The notes under the pieces: generated by a model
The model's input: the letters and a program-made list of their open reading frames with translations, nothing else
Told to the model about the DNA's origin: nothing
Databases searched by the model: none
Translations under genes and position numbers: made by a program
Shown: positions 23,118-33,813 of the stretch, one piece after another
Position numbering within the stretch: position 1 is the stretch's first letter
How the letters are laid out: each line of letters begins with the position of its first letter
Origin: Toxorhynchites rutilus septentrionalis
Lineage: Eukaryota; Arthropoda; Insecta; Diptera; Culicidae
Assembly: GCF_029784135.1 (NCBI RefSeq)
Contig: NC_073744.1
Coordinates: 77,603,935-77,667,934 of the forward strand
Direction: 5' to 3'
DNA length: 64,000 bases

Positions 23118-25077
23118 CCATCAAAGCAAGCGTTTCGTTTATGGAACAATAATTTACACTGATGGTTATAACAGCAAGAAAGAAGCTAGAAAAATAACCA
23201 TCACCATCGAAAATGAAGAAAATGACTTTCCTATCAAGGATTCCTACAGGATTAAGTGGTTCAAGAAGCTCCGGGCCTGCCAGGAAGCTGGAAGTGGTGG
23301 AGGTGGAACGAAAAAAGTTCGTTTACAATTAGTCAGCAGTACGGATTACATCCAGACGTGGACTGGATTGTGGATGAAAATTCGCCACCACTAGTTCCGA
23401 TAAACCGCAGGGATGGTTTTGGAATAATATTCATTGGAACACGGACTTGATCGAGGATGAAATTCCGCCATTGTTGGCTCCCACTCACATATATCTCGCG
23501 GATGACGACGAAGATATGGGACAGGACATCTGCATGGAGTTCGGCCTTGACAAGTGCCGCTGTGTCCATATGCTGAAAGGGCAGCTTACCGAATCCGGAG
23601 GTTACGAGGTCTATGACGGCGAGTTCATAAGAGACATGGTTCGTGGCGAATCCTATAAATATCTTGGATTCCGACAGCTCACCGGGATTCGCCACTCCGA
23701 CATCAAGACGGAGCTGCGAGACAAGTTCTTGAGTCGAGTGAACTGTGTCCTGAGGACTTTCCTCAACGCGGGTAACAAGGTACGCGCGATCAACACATTC
23801 GCGGTTCCCCTGCTGACCTTCAGTTTTGGTGTAGTCAAATGGAGCAAAACTGACCTAGAGGACCTTGAGAGGAGGATGAGGAAAGCATTTAAAGAGGCCG
23901 GAATGCACCATCCTCAATCGGCACTGGAGAGAGTTTCACTGCCACGCAAAGAAGGGGGACTTGGAATAGTCGACATATCTGCACTGTGTGTTGCCCAGGT
24001 ACGACAACTGCGCGAGTACTTCGCAGAACGCGCCAACCAAAACGCGCTATACCGGGCTGTCTGCACCGCCGACAGAGGATACAGCGCTCTGCACTTGGCG
24101 CAAGCGGAGTACCAACTCAACTGCAATCTGCAGACAGTGGAGGAGAAGATTGCAGCTTGGAAGCAGAAGGCAGTGCATGGTGCCCACCCCCATCAACTGG
24201 ATCGGCCACACGTCGACAAGGCCGCATCTAATCTGTGGCTAACGCGTGGTGAACTCTCTTCAGTAGTAGAAGCCGACATGATAGCCATCCAGGACAGGAT
24301 AATGCCGACGAGAAACTGCAGGCGGTACGTCTGGCATCAAGACGTTGATGACATTTGCCGGATGTGCCATCAACCAGGTGAAAACATAGAGCACATTATG
24401 GGAGGCTGTCCCGTTTTGGCCAACGCAGCCTACACCGAGCGCCACAACAACGTGGCCCGTATTGTTCATCGACATCTGGCGCTCCAATGTGCTCTACTGG
24501 AAGACAACGTACCAAACTACCGGTACCTGCCTGCACCTGTCCTGGAAAATGACCGTTTCAAGCTGTACTGGGATCGCACTGTTCTGACCGACCTCTCGAT
24601 CCACCACAACCGGCCAGATATAATGGTTTACGACAAGAGCGACCGCAAAGTCACCATCATCGATGTCGCTATTCCACTGAACCAGAATCTGGAGGAGACC
24701 CACGGTCGCAAAATCTGCAAGTACCGACCATTGGCCGTGGAGCTCAAGGAACTGTGGGGGCTAAGGGAGGTCCCAAGAATTGTTCCAGTCGTTCTCTCTG
24801 GAACTGGAATTGTCCCGAAGACACTTCTGGAAGCGCTAAAGGTGTTGAATATGGAGAAGGAATTGGCCGGCATCCAAAAGTCGGTCATCCTTAGCACCTG
24901 CGCGATTGTCCGACAATTTCTCGGTCAGGACTGAAACAGCACGAGCATGCAGATACGTGCATTCCGCAGAGCCTAGTCCCCCTTTGGCATTCAGAAGCCC
25001 GGGGGCAGGTGAAAATTCTGGCTAGGTTCGCCTAGTTAAGAAGTGAGATAAGTCTTCATATCAATTAATTCAATATA
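23118..25077 (+). mobile_element. 5'-truncated RLE-type non-LTR retrotransposon
   Basis: Includes the long frame at 23447-24934 and a 3'UTR of about 140 bp ending in an AT-rich tract. The 5' boundary is uncertain: 23118-23446 has no confident domain, and homology to hairpin element A2 ends at about 23095. It inserted into A2 and lies tail to tail with the LINE at 25104-25790. Confidence 0.7.
23447..24934 (+). CDS. LINE polyprotein C-terminus: RT thumb and restriction-like endonuclease
   Basis: A 495-codon uninterrupted frame; the first ATG is arbitrary because the element is 5'-truncated. Residues about 20-180 are post-catalytic reverse transcriptase: EFGLDKC, YKYLGFRQ, AINTFAVPLLTFSFGVVKWS, MHHPQSALERVSLPRKEGG. 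C304-x2-C307-x8-H316-x4-C321 is the CCHC knuckle that precedes the nuclease. RPDIMVYDKSDRK...IIDVA holds the PD-x14-D motif (P390, D391, D406) of the restriction-like endonuclease, and K-x2-KY near 424 fits the same fold. The nuclease nicks target DNA to prime reverse transcription. The layout fits RLE-type clades such as R4/Dong; the clade is an inference. The catalytic (F/Y)ADD core is absent or collapsed, so it is not functional despite the long open frame. Confidence 0.85.
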   Translation: MIEDEIPPLLAPTHIYLADDDEDMGQDICMEFGLDKCRCVHMLKGQLTESGGYEVYDGEFIRDMVRGESYKYLGFRQLTGIRHSDIKTELRDKFLSRVNCVLRTFLNAGNKVRAINTFAVPLLTFSFGVVKWSKTDLEDLERRMRKAFKEAGMHHPQSALERVSLPRKEGGLGIVDISALCVAQVRQLREYFAERANQNALYRAVCTADRGYSALHLAQAEYQLNCNLQTVEEKIAAWKQKAVHGAHPHQLDRPHVDKAASNLWLTRGELSSVVEADMIAIQDRIMPTRNCRRYVWHQDVDDICRMCHQPGENIEHIMGGCPVLANAAYTERHNNVARIVHRHLALQCALLEDNVPNYRYLPAPVLENDRFKLYWDRTVLTDLSIHHNRPDIMVYDKSDRKVTIIDVAIPLNQNLEETHGRKICKYRPLAVELKELWGLREVPRIVPVVLSGTGIVPKTLLEALKVLNMEKELAGIQKSVILSTCAIVRQFLGQD

Positions 25078-25103
25078 TTTTTTTTTTTTATTTTTTTTTT
25101 TTA
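25078..25103. repeat. T-rich tract at LINE tail-to-tail junction
   Basis: Almost pure T with one A. It is positioned where a poly(A) tail of the minus-strand LINE (25104-25790) would appear on the plus strand, so it may be that tail. Confidence 0.6.
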
Positions 25104-25790
25104 TAGAGGTGAGGAACGCTCTACCAGCCTTATCTGGGAAGGGTTAACCCAGACGCCGAGTGGGGATCGCACCCACATCTAGGCGACTACTTCAGGGGCC
25201 GGCTGTGCTCATGCACTTCACGAGTTTTCAACGCTTACTAGCGTTGATCCTTCCCTTTTTCTCTATATATACCTCATTCACGATTCCGTTGTTCTTCGCA
25301 ACACTCTTTCGTTGCACAAGCTTCCGTGTACCCATCGAGACTTGTACCGATTAGGAATTGCCCTCCAACATGTCGCGCAACCGGTCACAGCCACCCTCGC
25401 GGCCTGCAACAGCCCTCGCAGTTGTCCCTCTTTTATGATCAGGCGTTATCACCACGCTGGTCGGCCCTCCACTTCCGCTGTAGCTCGGACATGATGTGTA
25501 CGATTTCACTGCTCACCGCGTTCCTGGTCCCCCGTCACGACACGTTTCCTCCACGATGTTCCCAGCGTGAAGAGCAGGCAGCCCCTCGCGCCTTGCGGTG
25601 AATCTGGGACACACGTAAAACGACGTGTTCCGGTGTTTCCTCCTCGTCTTCACACTCCGGACAGAGTGGCGACGTTGCGTGGCCGAACCGATGTAAGTAT
25701 TGCCTGAAGCAGCCATGTCCAGACAGGAATTGTGTCAGATGAAAATTCACGTCCCCGTGCTTCCTGTTCACCCAGGTCGATAACACCGGT
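25104..25790 (-). mobile_element. R1-like non-LTR retrotransposon 3' end
   Basis: Minus-strand LINE tail containing the end of ORF2 and about 330 bp of 3'UTR. Poly(T) at 25078-25103 is its probable tail. It is 5'-truncated at about 25790. Together with the plus-strand LINE it splits hairpin element A2. Confidence 0.7.
25430..25786 (-). pseudogene. LINE ORF2 C-terminus, frameshifted
   Basis: The first frame (25786 downward) reads LTQFLSGHGCFRQYLHRFG...PLCPECEDEEETPEHVV, the usual RNase H-distal C-terminal domain of R1/LOA/Jockey-type elements with the start of a CCHC knuckle. Near 25610 the sense continues in another frame as FYVCPRFTARREGL...NIVEETCRD, which supplies the missing cysteine. 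Near 25530 it shifts again to NAVSSEIVHIMSELQRKWR and a stop. Two frameshifts make it a pseudogene. The R1 placement is from motif memory and could instead be LOA or a relative. Confidence 0.75.
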
Positions 25791-26494
25791 ATGAGTTCAT
25801 ACTTATAATCGAATTATATTATTGTAGCATTTTTCGAAAAATAATAGGGTTTTTATCCCTTTTTGAGAAACAACATTTATATTGTTCTACTCACAGAGTC
25901 TTTTCCCTATGAAACATATTCCGGTTTGCACAAAGACAAGCGAGTACAAAAGTACTCGCAGCTTGCATATATTTGCAAAGCGGATTCCCCAGGTACATTG
26001 ATTTTAAAGTCTGTGTTGGGGATACCGTAAATCGGGCCAATCAAAACTTAGCAGTTAGGGCGTTTAGATAACGCTTGGAATTTTACAGTTGGTCATTTGC
26101 TTATCTCATGAAAAATAAAATTTTATTAATTGTTATAGACGCGTAAAATTTAAATATTTTCTATCATTTGATGCAAACATCTTTCCGATCTATAAAGAAG
26201 TGTTCGAGTTATAAACATTCGAAATCTTCCATTTTTTCCTGCATGTTCTGTGTATAGGTTTTCATTTCACCCTCATATACTCCTGTTAGACGTAGTTCCA
26301 CGTCAACATACAATTCTTTATCTGTTCTGAAGAAAATAAGCGTCAATTGATGTCGAAAACCACATATCTCTTATCCTTTTTATCCCAAAAACTCGCATTT
26401 TCATCCTAATCGTCCAAAATATTTGTTCCCATCCCATGTATCGTTCTGAATCACACAATGTTTTCAGTTTTCGAATGTTTTCAATGTTAATGAT

Positions 26495-26960
26495 TTATCT
26501 GAAAAATTACTATTAATATTTATATATATTTTTATGTATAAACTATCGCGATTTGAATGTTCTGCAAACTTTTTTCTATTTAGAAACATATCAAGAGCAT
26601 GTCAAACACGAGAATTTACACACAAAAATGTTACGAGTAAAACATATTGTTTTCAAGAATCGTCGTAGAAAAATGCCTTATATTCCAGAAACTATAAATA
26701 ATAGAGTTGTCGTCTTCGACGAAAGTTCATATATTAATAAGATCTAAAACTTTGTCCAAAGCCCTATATCGCTATCTTGACTTTTAACAAAATTAGGATT
26801 GGTTGTATTTTTTTCAAAAAAAGCATCAAAAAGTTGTTGTTAGAAAAAAAACCTGTAAAAGTACTTATCTTCCGATGTAGCGACAACTTGTTGATAATTG
26901 TATGGGTCATTTACACTTTTTTTTTGAAAATTTCAAAAAATACGTTTTTGAGAAAATAAT
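26495..26960. repeat. P-family palindromic core without ends
   Basis: Matches 6260-6670 and 58500-58920: 'aactatcgcgatttgaatgttctgca', 'agcgatatagtg'-like, 'aacaaaattaggatt', 'aaaaagttgttg', 'ctgtaaaagt'. The terminal repeats are missing. Confidence 0.6.
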
Positions 26961-27724
26961 TTTTTTAATTTGAATAATTGACATGAAACCATGTGCTTAG
27001 GATAAGGGCAGGTTGTGACGGAAATTCTTCATGCTAAATTTATATTTTTCGAACTTTTATTGTTTAACTGTTTACCAATTCATTGCACCAAATAGTTATT
27101 TGTCTGTTCTCAATACCTGTTTCAACAGTTTCACCGAATATTATGTGGGTTCTTTAGATGCCGCGCAAAATTTCGAAAGTCTGATCGGTGACCTTAGATT
27201 TGATTGTTCTGGGTGTACATTATCCAATGAGTAAGATAAAGAATTCTGGTTTCCTAGTTGATCTAAGTAAATTCTATAGCAAAACGTAGTTCAGTAGTCA
27301 ATAGTCTAAATTTTATTGGCTCCCAACTCGATAGACTCATCAATTATGATTGGAAAGCCTGCATTTCCTATTTTCTAGATTCTTCTCGTAGTCCTATCAA
27401 TGGTTTGAATCAAGACTGAGCGATTCAAAAACATTAGCCACAGCGAATGGGATGTTGTTTTCTATAGCCCAAAAATTATCAAATAAGATTCTTACGCTTT
27501 GTCGCCAAAGGAATAATCTTCAATGTTTGGATTGTCAGAGTCCCTAGTCTGCCTCATTTGTGTAGAATGCAATGCCTGTTCCTAACACGGACTATACCGC
27601 CTTGTAATCTATAAAAATGTTCACTGCAACACCATTCAAAAACATGAACTATTGTAAATTTTCTAGTTATCTATATTGTATTACATTGATAGCGAGTGTT
27701 CGAATCGATTGCAATATAGATTGA
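26961..27724. other. No gene recognised
   Basis: AT-rich sequence with a few short frames (27031-27234 is the longest) lacking recognisable domains. No repeat family of this window is evident. Confidence 0.4.
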
Positions 27725-27853
27725 CTTGAATTCATTAAGGAATGACTGAGAAAAAAGCGCTCGAAATAGAGAATTTTCGTGAAGTGATCGATGTTTAGTT
27801 TTTCAATTTGTACTCTCAATATGCTCCCGAAAGACGTAATCTTATGTCAAACC
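27725..27853 (+). mobile_element. Hairpin-end element B5, one end only
   Basis: 'ggaatgactgagaaaaaagcg' through 'ctcccgaaagacgtaatcttatgtcaa' matches the non-hairpin end of the B elements (compare 29090-29199). The hairpin end is missing. Confidence 0.55.
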
Positions 27854-28724
27854 GTATCAATGGTTCATTCGGATATTCACAATCCTTACCACAAGAGATT
27901 TCGAAGAAAAGTAGAATGAGCACGAGCGCATATTTAATTTGAATATTCACTGTGCTTTTGTATTATTTTAATTTTATAACATATTTTATTTATCTATTGA
28001 AGGCTACTCGATTAATGTACGACGTAGACTTTTGCATCTTTTCACCTTAGATCCAACATGAGAAAGCAGGATATTACGCTACCAATGTCAATAAAAAGAG
28101 ATGCATTTCATGGTATAGTGGGAAACAATTATTGAAATTGATTGAATAAAAACAATTATTGTATAAAATTAATTTAAAAAATAGATAAATTCTTTATAAA
28201 ACCCCAAAAATTCGATTAGATACATCTAAAGATTCTTGGTTCTAAAAAGTTCAAAAGATCTGTATAAATTCAGATTATTCTGTAGATATGGTAACACTGA
28301 TGTGCTGTATACCTGCATTCAAGCTAATTTTTCCTCCAACACCCCTTAGAATGGTATAAATATATTAGGGAGAGTATCGAGATACAGAACACTGAGTTGA
28401 TTATATTTCTTTCACAAATCATCATCGCAAAAGCTGATAATGAATAATAATTCTGCAGGTGACAATTAGTTCCAACACAGCTGATTTTATGCAGATTTTT
28501 TTTTAGAAATATTTGCCTACAAAATGTATTTTTCGAAATTGGTTTTTTGAACGCCTAACTTGGATCGCCCGAATCAAGCTTTAGTAAAATACAAAGAATA
28601 TGTGATGATAACGGAAGATTGCTAAAAGTCGACCATCAAAAAACTTCTTTTACCAAAAAAATAGGCTGCGCCAAATAAATTTGTCGTTATGACAACCCTG
28701 GATCTACAAAAAAAAGTCACAAGA
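27854..28724. other. No gene recognised
   Basis: AT-rich. A TATAAATA at about 28354 sits about 30 bp before an A-rich start-like sequence, but no transcript feature follows. 28460-28690 has no recurring landmark. Confidence 0.35.
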
Positions 28725-29199
28725 GGGTTGTGTCCGAGACAGGACCGTATAGTTGACGTAGGATTCCGTTAGGTTATCTGCTGGTTTTGGATATGTTTGA
28801 AGAATTACATCGTAAAACTCTTTGATAATAATTTGGTTTTAATGCCTCTGTTAGGGAACACATTTCGGTAGGAACAAAAGTTACCCCTAAATTATACATG
28901 AATTTGCATTGCCGATTTCCCCCAGGCAACATGGTTTTAATGTCTCTGTATTTCCGTTAGGATAGGAGTTGAGATTTTTCAGTTGTTCGATAGTTAGTTT
29001 CATGACAAATATTATTTTCTTCAATATAAAAAAAAAATGTTATGGAGTTCCGGAATCGATTGACGCAAAAATTTCATCAATCCATCATGAAATGACTGAG
29101 CAATAAGCGTTCGAAATTGGACAATTTCCACGATGTGCTTGATTTTCGATTTTCAATTTGTATCCCAATATGTTCCCGAAAGACGTAATCCTACGTCAA
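28725..29199 (+). mobile_element. Hairpin-end element B4 (short form)
   Basis: Hairpin GGTTGTGTC/GACAGGACC at 28726-28746, then TTGACGTAGGATTCCG at 28753. The other end is GACGTAATCCTACGTCAA (29182-29199). It lacks most of the B1/B2 interior and keeps one to two ~94-bp units ('cctctgttagggaacacatttcggtaggaac'). The length is 475 bp. Confidence 0.65.
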
Positions 29200-30594
29200 A
29201 ATAATAATAGCGAAACGTGAACCGAAAGGTAAACGATTTGGCAACAATGAAGCGCAAATTGATTTGTGATTACACGGATATCGCTATGTAATGAACAAAC
29301 ATACGCTTTGTGTTCATTTTCATACATTCAAATTAAGCCAACAAGATAAATTTTCACACGCACACACACAAACGAGAAACCAAGTCATCTATCATCTGTG
29401 TGTTCTCGGAGCAAGAGAAAAAAGATCAGAAACGGCAGGAAATTATTACACGTGTAACAGCAGGCAGAAGCGGATTCGGGCTTCCAGACATACTTGATAC
29501 ACCACGATGATACACCACCACCGCACAGATTTATTTTTGGAATGAAGACACGGCGGGTGCCACGTGTGTTTGTCACCACGATAAAGTGGCGAGCGGCTCC
29601 CGAACGGCCACCCCTCGCCAACCAGCCAATTTCCCGTTTCGTGTATTGTTTGTCATCTTGAATGTCGGAAGGCGGAAGGAAGGTATGGGGGCGAGGTTGG
29701 ATCCTGCCTGGAATCGATTGCGAGTTGTTTCAACGATATGGAAAAGACACTTATATACAGACACACACACCCACTCGAGGGAAGGGAGCTAAACGCGCCC
29801 TCCTCCAACCAAATGTACTTCCTGTGGAGGTGGGCTGTTATTTTTTTTTGTTTTTCGTTACTTTCCCGTTGCTCCTTGGTAAGCGGCTTTTGAAAAACTT
29901 GAGGAACGTGGGAGTGGAGCGGAATTATTGACTTATTGTTTGGTTTGTGTGGCTTTCGGCTTGAATTGGCAGGAGCAAATTTTTCAACATTCCAAAAACG
30001 AAACAGAAGATATGATGTATTGGTGTCCCGAGCGGCTGCGATGATGCTTCATCCATCACCATGTCCACCGCTCTTTTGGAGGGTAGTTTTATGAATGTGG
30101 GTCATGCTGGGAAATTTGCATTTCATTTGGGAAAAACGGACGGGCTCATGCCAGATTATTTATTGCCTAATGGATGGCTTGATTTGTTTGTCGGGAATTC
30201 ATAAAGCTGTGATTTGGCTACGATTGCGTGGTTTCTTTTTGATTGTGTACAAAAAATACTTCTCAGGAGAGGAGAGGTGGTAGGAGCAGTCTTTTTGTAA
30301 CGATGAATGATAGTGGCAATATTTGATGCCGTAATGAAGAGAGATTTCAAAAGAACGATGATTATGGTTAAATGGTTAGACAACAGAAAATGCTATCCAT
30401 CGCAAGCAACTACCTATTTATAAGGTAGAGTTTGAATTTCAATTCCACCGGTTTTGCGAAATGCGATCGCCCGTTTTCTTGTTGTAAAACCGTTTCGTCG
30501 TAGTTTTTCCTTCATGGTTCAACTCAAAAGCACTGATTGAAGTCGATAGGAAGCATTTGTGATGGTTTATTTCGGTTCGAATAGAATTTATCTA
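29200..30594. other. Unassigned, GC-richer 29380-30330
   Basis: No recurring repeat. It contains a CA-rich patch (29358-29370) and a purine-rich stretch with several short frames on both strands (29385-29621 minus, 29586-29792 plus, 30156-30383 minus). None has a recognisable domain. Candidate unique host DNA. Confidence 0.4.
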
Positions 30595-31628
30595 TTGACG
30601 GGGGACTACGTCTAACCGGAATATATGGGGGGTACAATGAAAACCTAAATACAGAACATGCAGGAAAAAATGAAAGATTCCGAATGCTTATCACTCGAAC
30701 ATTTCTTACTGGATCGGAAATATGTTTGCATTTATTTATAGTGAATATTTCTACGCTTCTATTGCAATTAATAAAATGATATTTTTCATTAGATAAACAA
30801 TTGAATAACTGTAAAATGTTAAGCGTTATTTAAACGCCCTAACTGCCTCATTTTGATTGACCTGATCTACGGTTTCCCTAACACAGCCATCAAAACCGAG
30901 CAGCCTTGGGGAAATCGGCATTGCAAATACATGAAAGTATGAGGACTTTTGTTCTCACCGAAATATGTTCCCTAACACAGACTTCAAGACCAAACAGCGT
31001 TGGAGAGATCGGCATTGTAAATACATGAAAGTCGGGGGTGTTTTTGTTCTGGCTGGAATGTGCTTCCCTAACACAGATTTCTAATACATGGAGCGTGAGG
31101 AAATTGACATTCCAAATACATGTAAGTCGGGGGCTTTTTTGTTCCAACTGAAATGTGTTTCCCTAACACATACTTCAAATCTATGGAGCGTGGGAAAATT
31201 GTCTCAGCAAATAAATGCAAACTGCGAGTACTTTTGTACTCGCTTGCCTTTGTGCAAACTAGAATATGTTTCCTTATCACGGTCTTCCGAGAAGTACGTA
31301 CACTTGAGAGATGCAAACTTCAGAAGGAAACGTAAAACGAAATAATCGTTTGATAATTCTTTCGTTCACATATTTTTTCCTATGTATCATACCAAACGTA
31401 AAAAGACTGTCATAAAATTTACTTGTAATGGAGAACATGATCTATCACAATGCATGAATTTACCTTATATAGAATTATACAATCTTTTTACTCATAAAGC
31501 GAATATATTGAATTCAATTGAATTCAAGAATGGTTTCATTCAATCAAAACTTTAATCAATACAAACAAATGATTGGTACGATAAGGTGGTCCCGCGTCAA
31601 CCTTGTGATTATATCATAGATATAACCC
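30595..31628 (-). mobile_element. Hairpin-end element A3, complete
   Basis: The left end TTGACGGGGGACTACGTC starts at 30595. The right end carries 'ggtggtcccgcgtcaa' and the hairpin GATTATATC/GATATAACC (31607-31627). The interior 30880-31290 has about four to five tandem units of about 94 bp starting CCCTAACACAG, with 'ggaaatcggcattgcaaatac' and a G-run, at about 30884, 30969, 31065, 31159 and 31271. This is the least interrupted A copy (1034 bp). The frames across it are products of the repeats. Confidence 0.7.
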
Positions 31629-31637
31629 ACCCATTTT

Positions 31638-32570
31638 TTGACGTAGGAATACGTCTTTCGGGAACATATTGGGGTACAAATTGAAAATCGAAAATCGAGC
31701 ACATCGTGAAAATTGTCCAATTTCAAACGCTTATTGCTCAGTCAGTTCATGATGGATTGATGAAATTGTTGCTTCAATCGTTTTCAGTGCTCCATAACAA
31801 TTTTTTATATTGGAATAAATAATATATGTCATGAAACTAACTATCGAACAATTGAAAAATCTCAACCCCTACCCTAACGGAAATACCCACTTCTGATTGA
31901 TCGACACATGCGACAGCTGCCTGGGGGAAATCGACATTGAAAATATATGCAAGTCGGGGGCATTTTTATATTGCAAGTAAGGTTAGTGATACGATTAATT
32001 CTAGCAAATAAAATTTAAATTTGTTCAATGTTGGTTGCTCCGTGAAATTTCATATCAATGACCAATCGTGTACTGTGAAAAATTTAGCATAAGCACACTC
32101 AGAAAGTAAAACTTATAAAAGAAAATTACCTTTTCCATTTCAAATATGTTTTCTCTATATTAAAGTAATTTGTTTTTACTGATGCGAAAAATTGATAATT
32201 GTGTTCGGTATTGGTAATTATCTTATATTACACTAGTGTTTTTTTTCCTTTCGTTCATCCATACATAACACAGGAGGAATCTCGTCTAGGATCACAGAGG
32301 GTGGTTTTCGTCATATTTCGTTCCACTTCGGTATCTTTCATCTGATACCCACCATCCAACGACTGTTTACCATCCTTCTGTCATCATCACTCGATAAAAA
32401 CTGGTTTAATGAACAAACAATACCCAACAACCAAACAAAACGGCCCTTTTCGGGACCACAAAATCATTATCAAAGAGTTTAACCAGGTAATTCTTCAAAC
32501 ATATCCAAAATGAAGAGATAGCCTAACGGAATCCTACGTCAACTATGCGGTCGTGTCTCGGACACAATCC
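31638..32570 (-). mobile_element. Hairpin-end element B2
   Basis: Begins TTGACGTAGGAATACGTC directly next to A3 and ends with GGAATCCTACGTCAA plus the hairpin GGTCGTGTC/GACACAATC (32549-32569). The interior closely follows B1. The two families sit back to back with only about 10 bp between. Confidence 0.65.
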
Positions 32571-32861
32571 TACTGTGACTTTTTTTATTGCGCTTCTAAC
32601 CCACCTTAATAAAGATTTGAGGTTGATTGAAATATATTTCTGCTTGTTTTTTTTCAGACAGAGCACCGTCATCATAAGTCTTAAGAAAATTAAAGATCAA
32701 CAGTGATTTTTTTAAATATCACGGGAGAACGACTGATCAGATCTGCGCCATCCATATATTTTGTGAGTTTGTCTTCAACAAATTAGAACAATAGACTACT
32801 TTGAAAAATATTTAAAATGATTAGAAAAAAAATGACTATGCAAAAGAAGGATATCTATATA

Positions 32862-33813
32862 CACCCAGGTTTTTTTACGCGGTTTTTTTTACGAGGTTTT
32901 TTTACGCGGATTTTCGAATTAACGCGGTTTTTTACGCGGATTTTCCAATTAACGCGGTTTTTTTAACGCGGTCACCGTGTAAAAAAAACTGAGCAATATC
33001 AAATCTGTCCCTCATGCTTCCTGAGACCATATGACGGAACTTAGTGCTATTGACGGATATTAGTGCCGCACCTATGTGCCAGGTTCGATGCATCTGTAGC
33101 GAACACAGATTCAATTTGCCCGCGTTGTTCACCACCGCCTATGCCAGTTTCGATGGGAACGACCACGTCAAGTCAGAGGACAGATTTTGCAACGCAAATG
33201 CCTGACAGAACAGAAAGAATTAGACCAGAAGCAGTTAGAGTTGGAACAGAGGCAATTAGCGCTGCAGAGAAAGCATTTCCAAGAGAAATACAAGCTGGGT
33301 CGCTAGCTGATGAATCTGCAAGTGCAAGAAGAAGTATCTCGAGATAGCATAAAGCTTGTGCAAGAATGGATTGATGAGCACACCACTGCGAAGCAGAAAT
33401 CCTCCGTACGACCTTCGTGTGCAACGAAGTTTCATCCAACCCCACATAATGGCTGGGGGAAGAAAGATTCATGTACATGTATTTAAGTCCGCTCGTCGAG
33501 AGCCACACACAATGAAATTCATGCATAGCATCAATCCCATTTAGGAATGAAATAAGCGCGATTTTTGCGCGTAAACCTGAGCAACATCACTTCTCTCTCT
33601 CAGTTCATATCTCTCCCTTTCAAGCTCCCTCAGAGCGTATGCCGCACCCCATCACGGTTCTCAAGAGGATTTTTATGTGACCTTTTTTTCTTTACGGGGA
33701 GTTTCCAATTAACGCGGATTTTCGAATTAACGCGGTTTTTTTTTACGCGGATTTTCCAATTAACGCGGTTTTTTTTACGAGGTACGTATCCCCCGTGTAA
33801 AAAAAACTGGGTG
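32862..33813. mobile_element. CACCCAG-TIR DNA element inside the Helitron
   Basis: Starts CACCCAGGTTTTTTTACGCGG and ends, in reverse, CACCCAGTTTTTTTTACACGG. Both are flanked by TATATA on the outside, consistent with a TA-rich target duplication. Each end has several 'acgcggattttcgaattaacgcgg' type units in tandem. The middle contains a degraded coding-like stretch (33070-33480). A remnant of the terminal motif is at 2480-2575. Confidence 0.65.
33070..33480 (+). pseudogene. Possible BEL/Pao-type gag fragment
   Basis: Translating in pieces gives a glutamine/glutamate-rich coiled-coil-like run (QLELEQRQLALQRKHFQEKY), then stops, then VSRDSIKLVQEWIDEHTT. The order (charged coiled coil, then S-I-x-x-V-Q-x-W) resembles gag proteins of insect BEL/Pao LTR retrotransposons. 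Frames are broken by stops, and no zinc knuckle, protease or LTR is visible. It is weak evidence from family memory; it may instead be a domesticated or unrelated coiled coil. Confidence 0.3.

Larger units (their letters stand above)
22666..26306 (+). mobile_element. Hairpin-end element A2, split by three insertions
   Basis: The left end has the hairpin GGTTATATC/GATATAATC (22667-22687), GC and TTGACGTGGGACTACC. The right end is GACGTAGTTCCACGTCAA (26289-26306). Sequence homologous to A1 covers 22666-22766, about 22992-23095 and about 25880-26306. The intervening DNA is a 225-bp MITE and two LINE fragments lying tail to tail. The net element length is therefore well below 1 kb. Confidence 0.65.

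Noticed and set aside
23986..24242. Alternative frames within the RLE LINE
   Set aside because: They are out-of-frame readings of the 495-codon polyprotein.
28350..28400. TATAAATA with downstream start-like sequence
   Set aside because: AT-rich background makes such matches frequent, and no transcript or coding feature follows.
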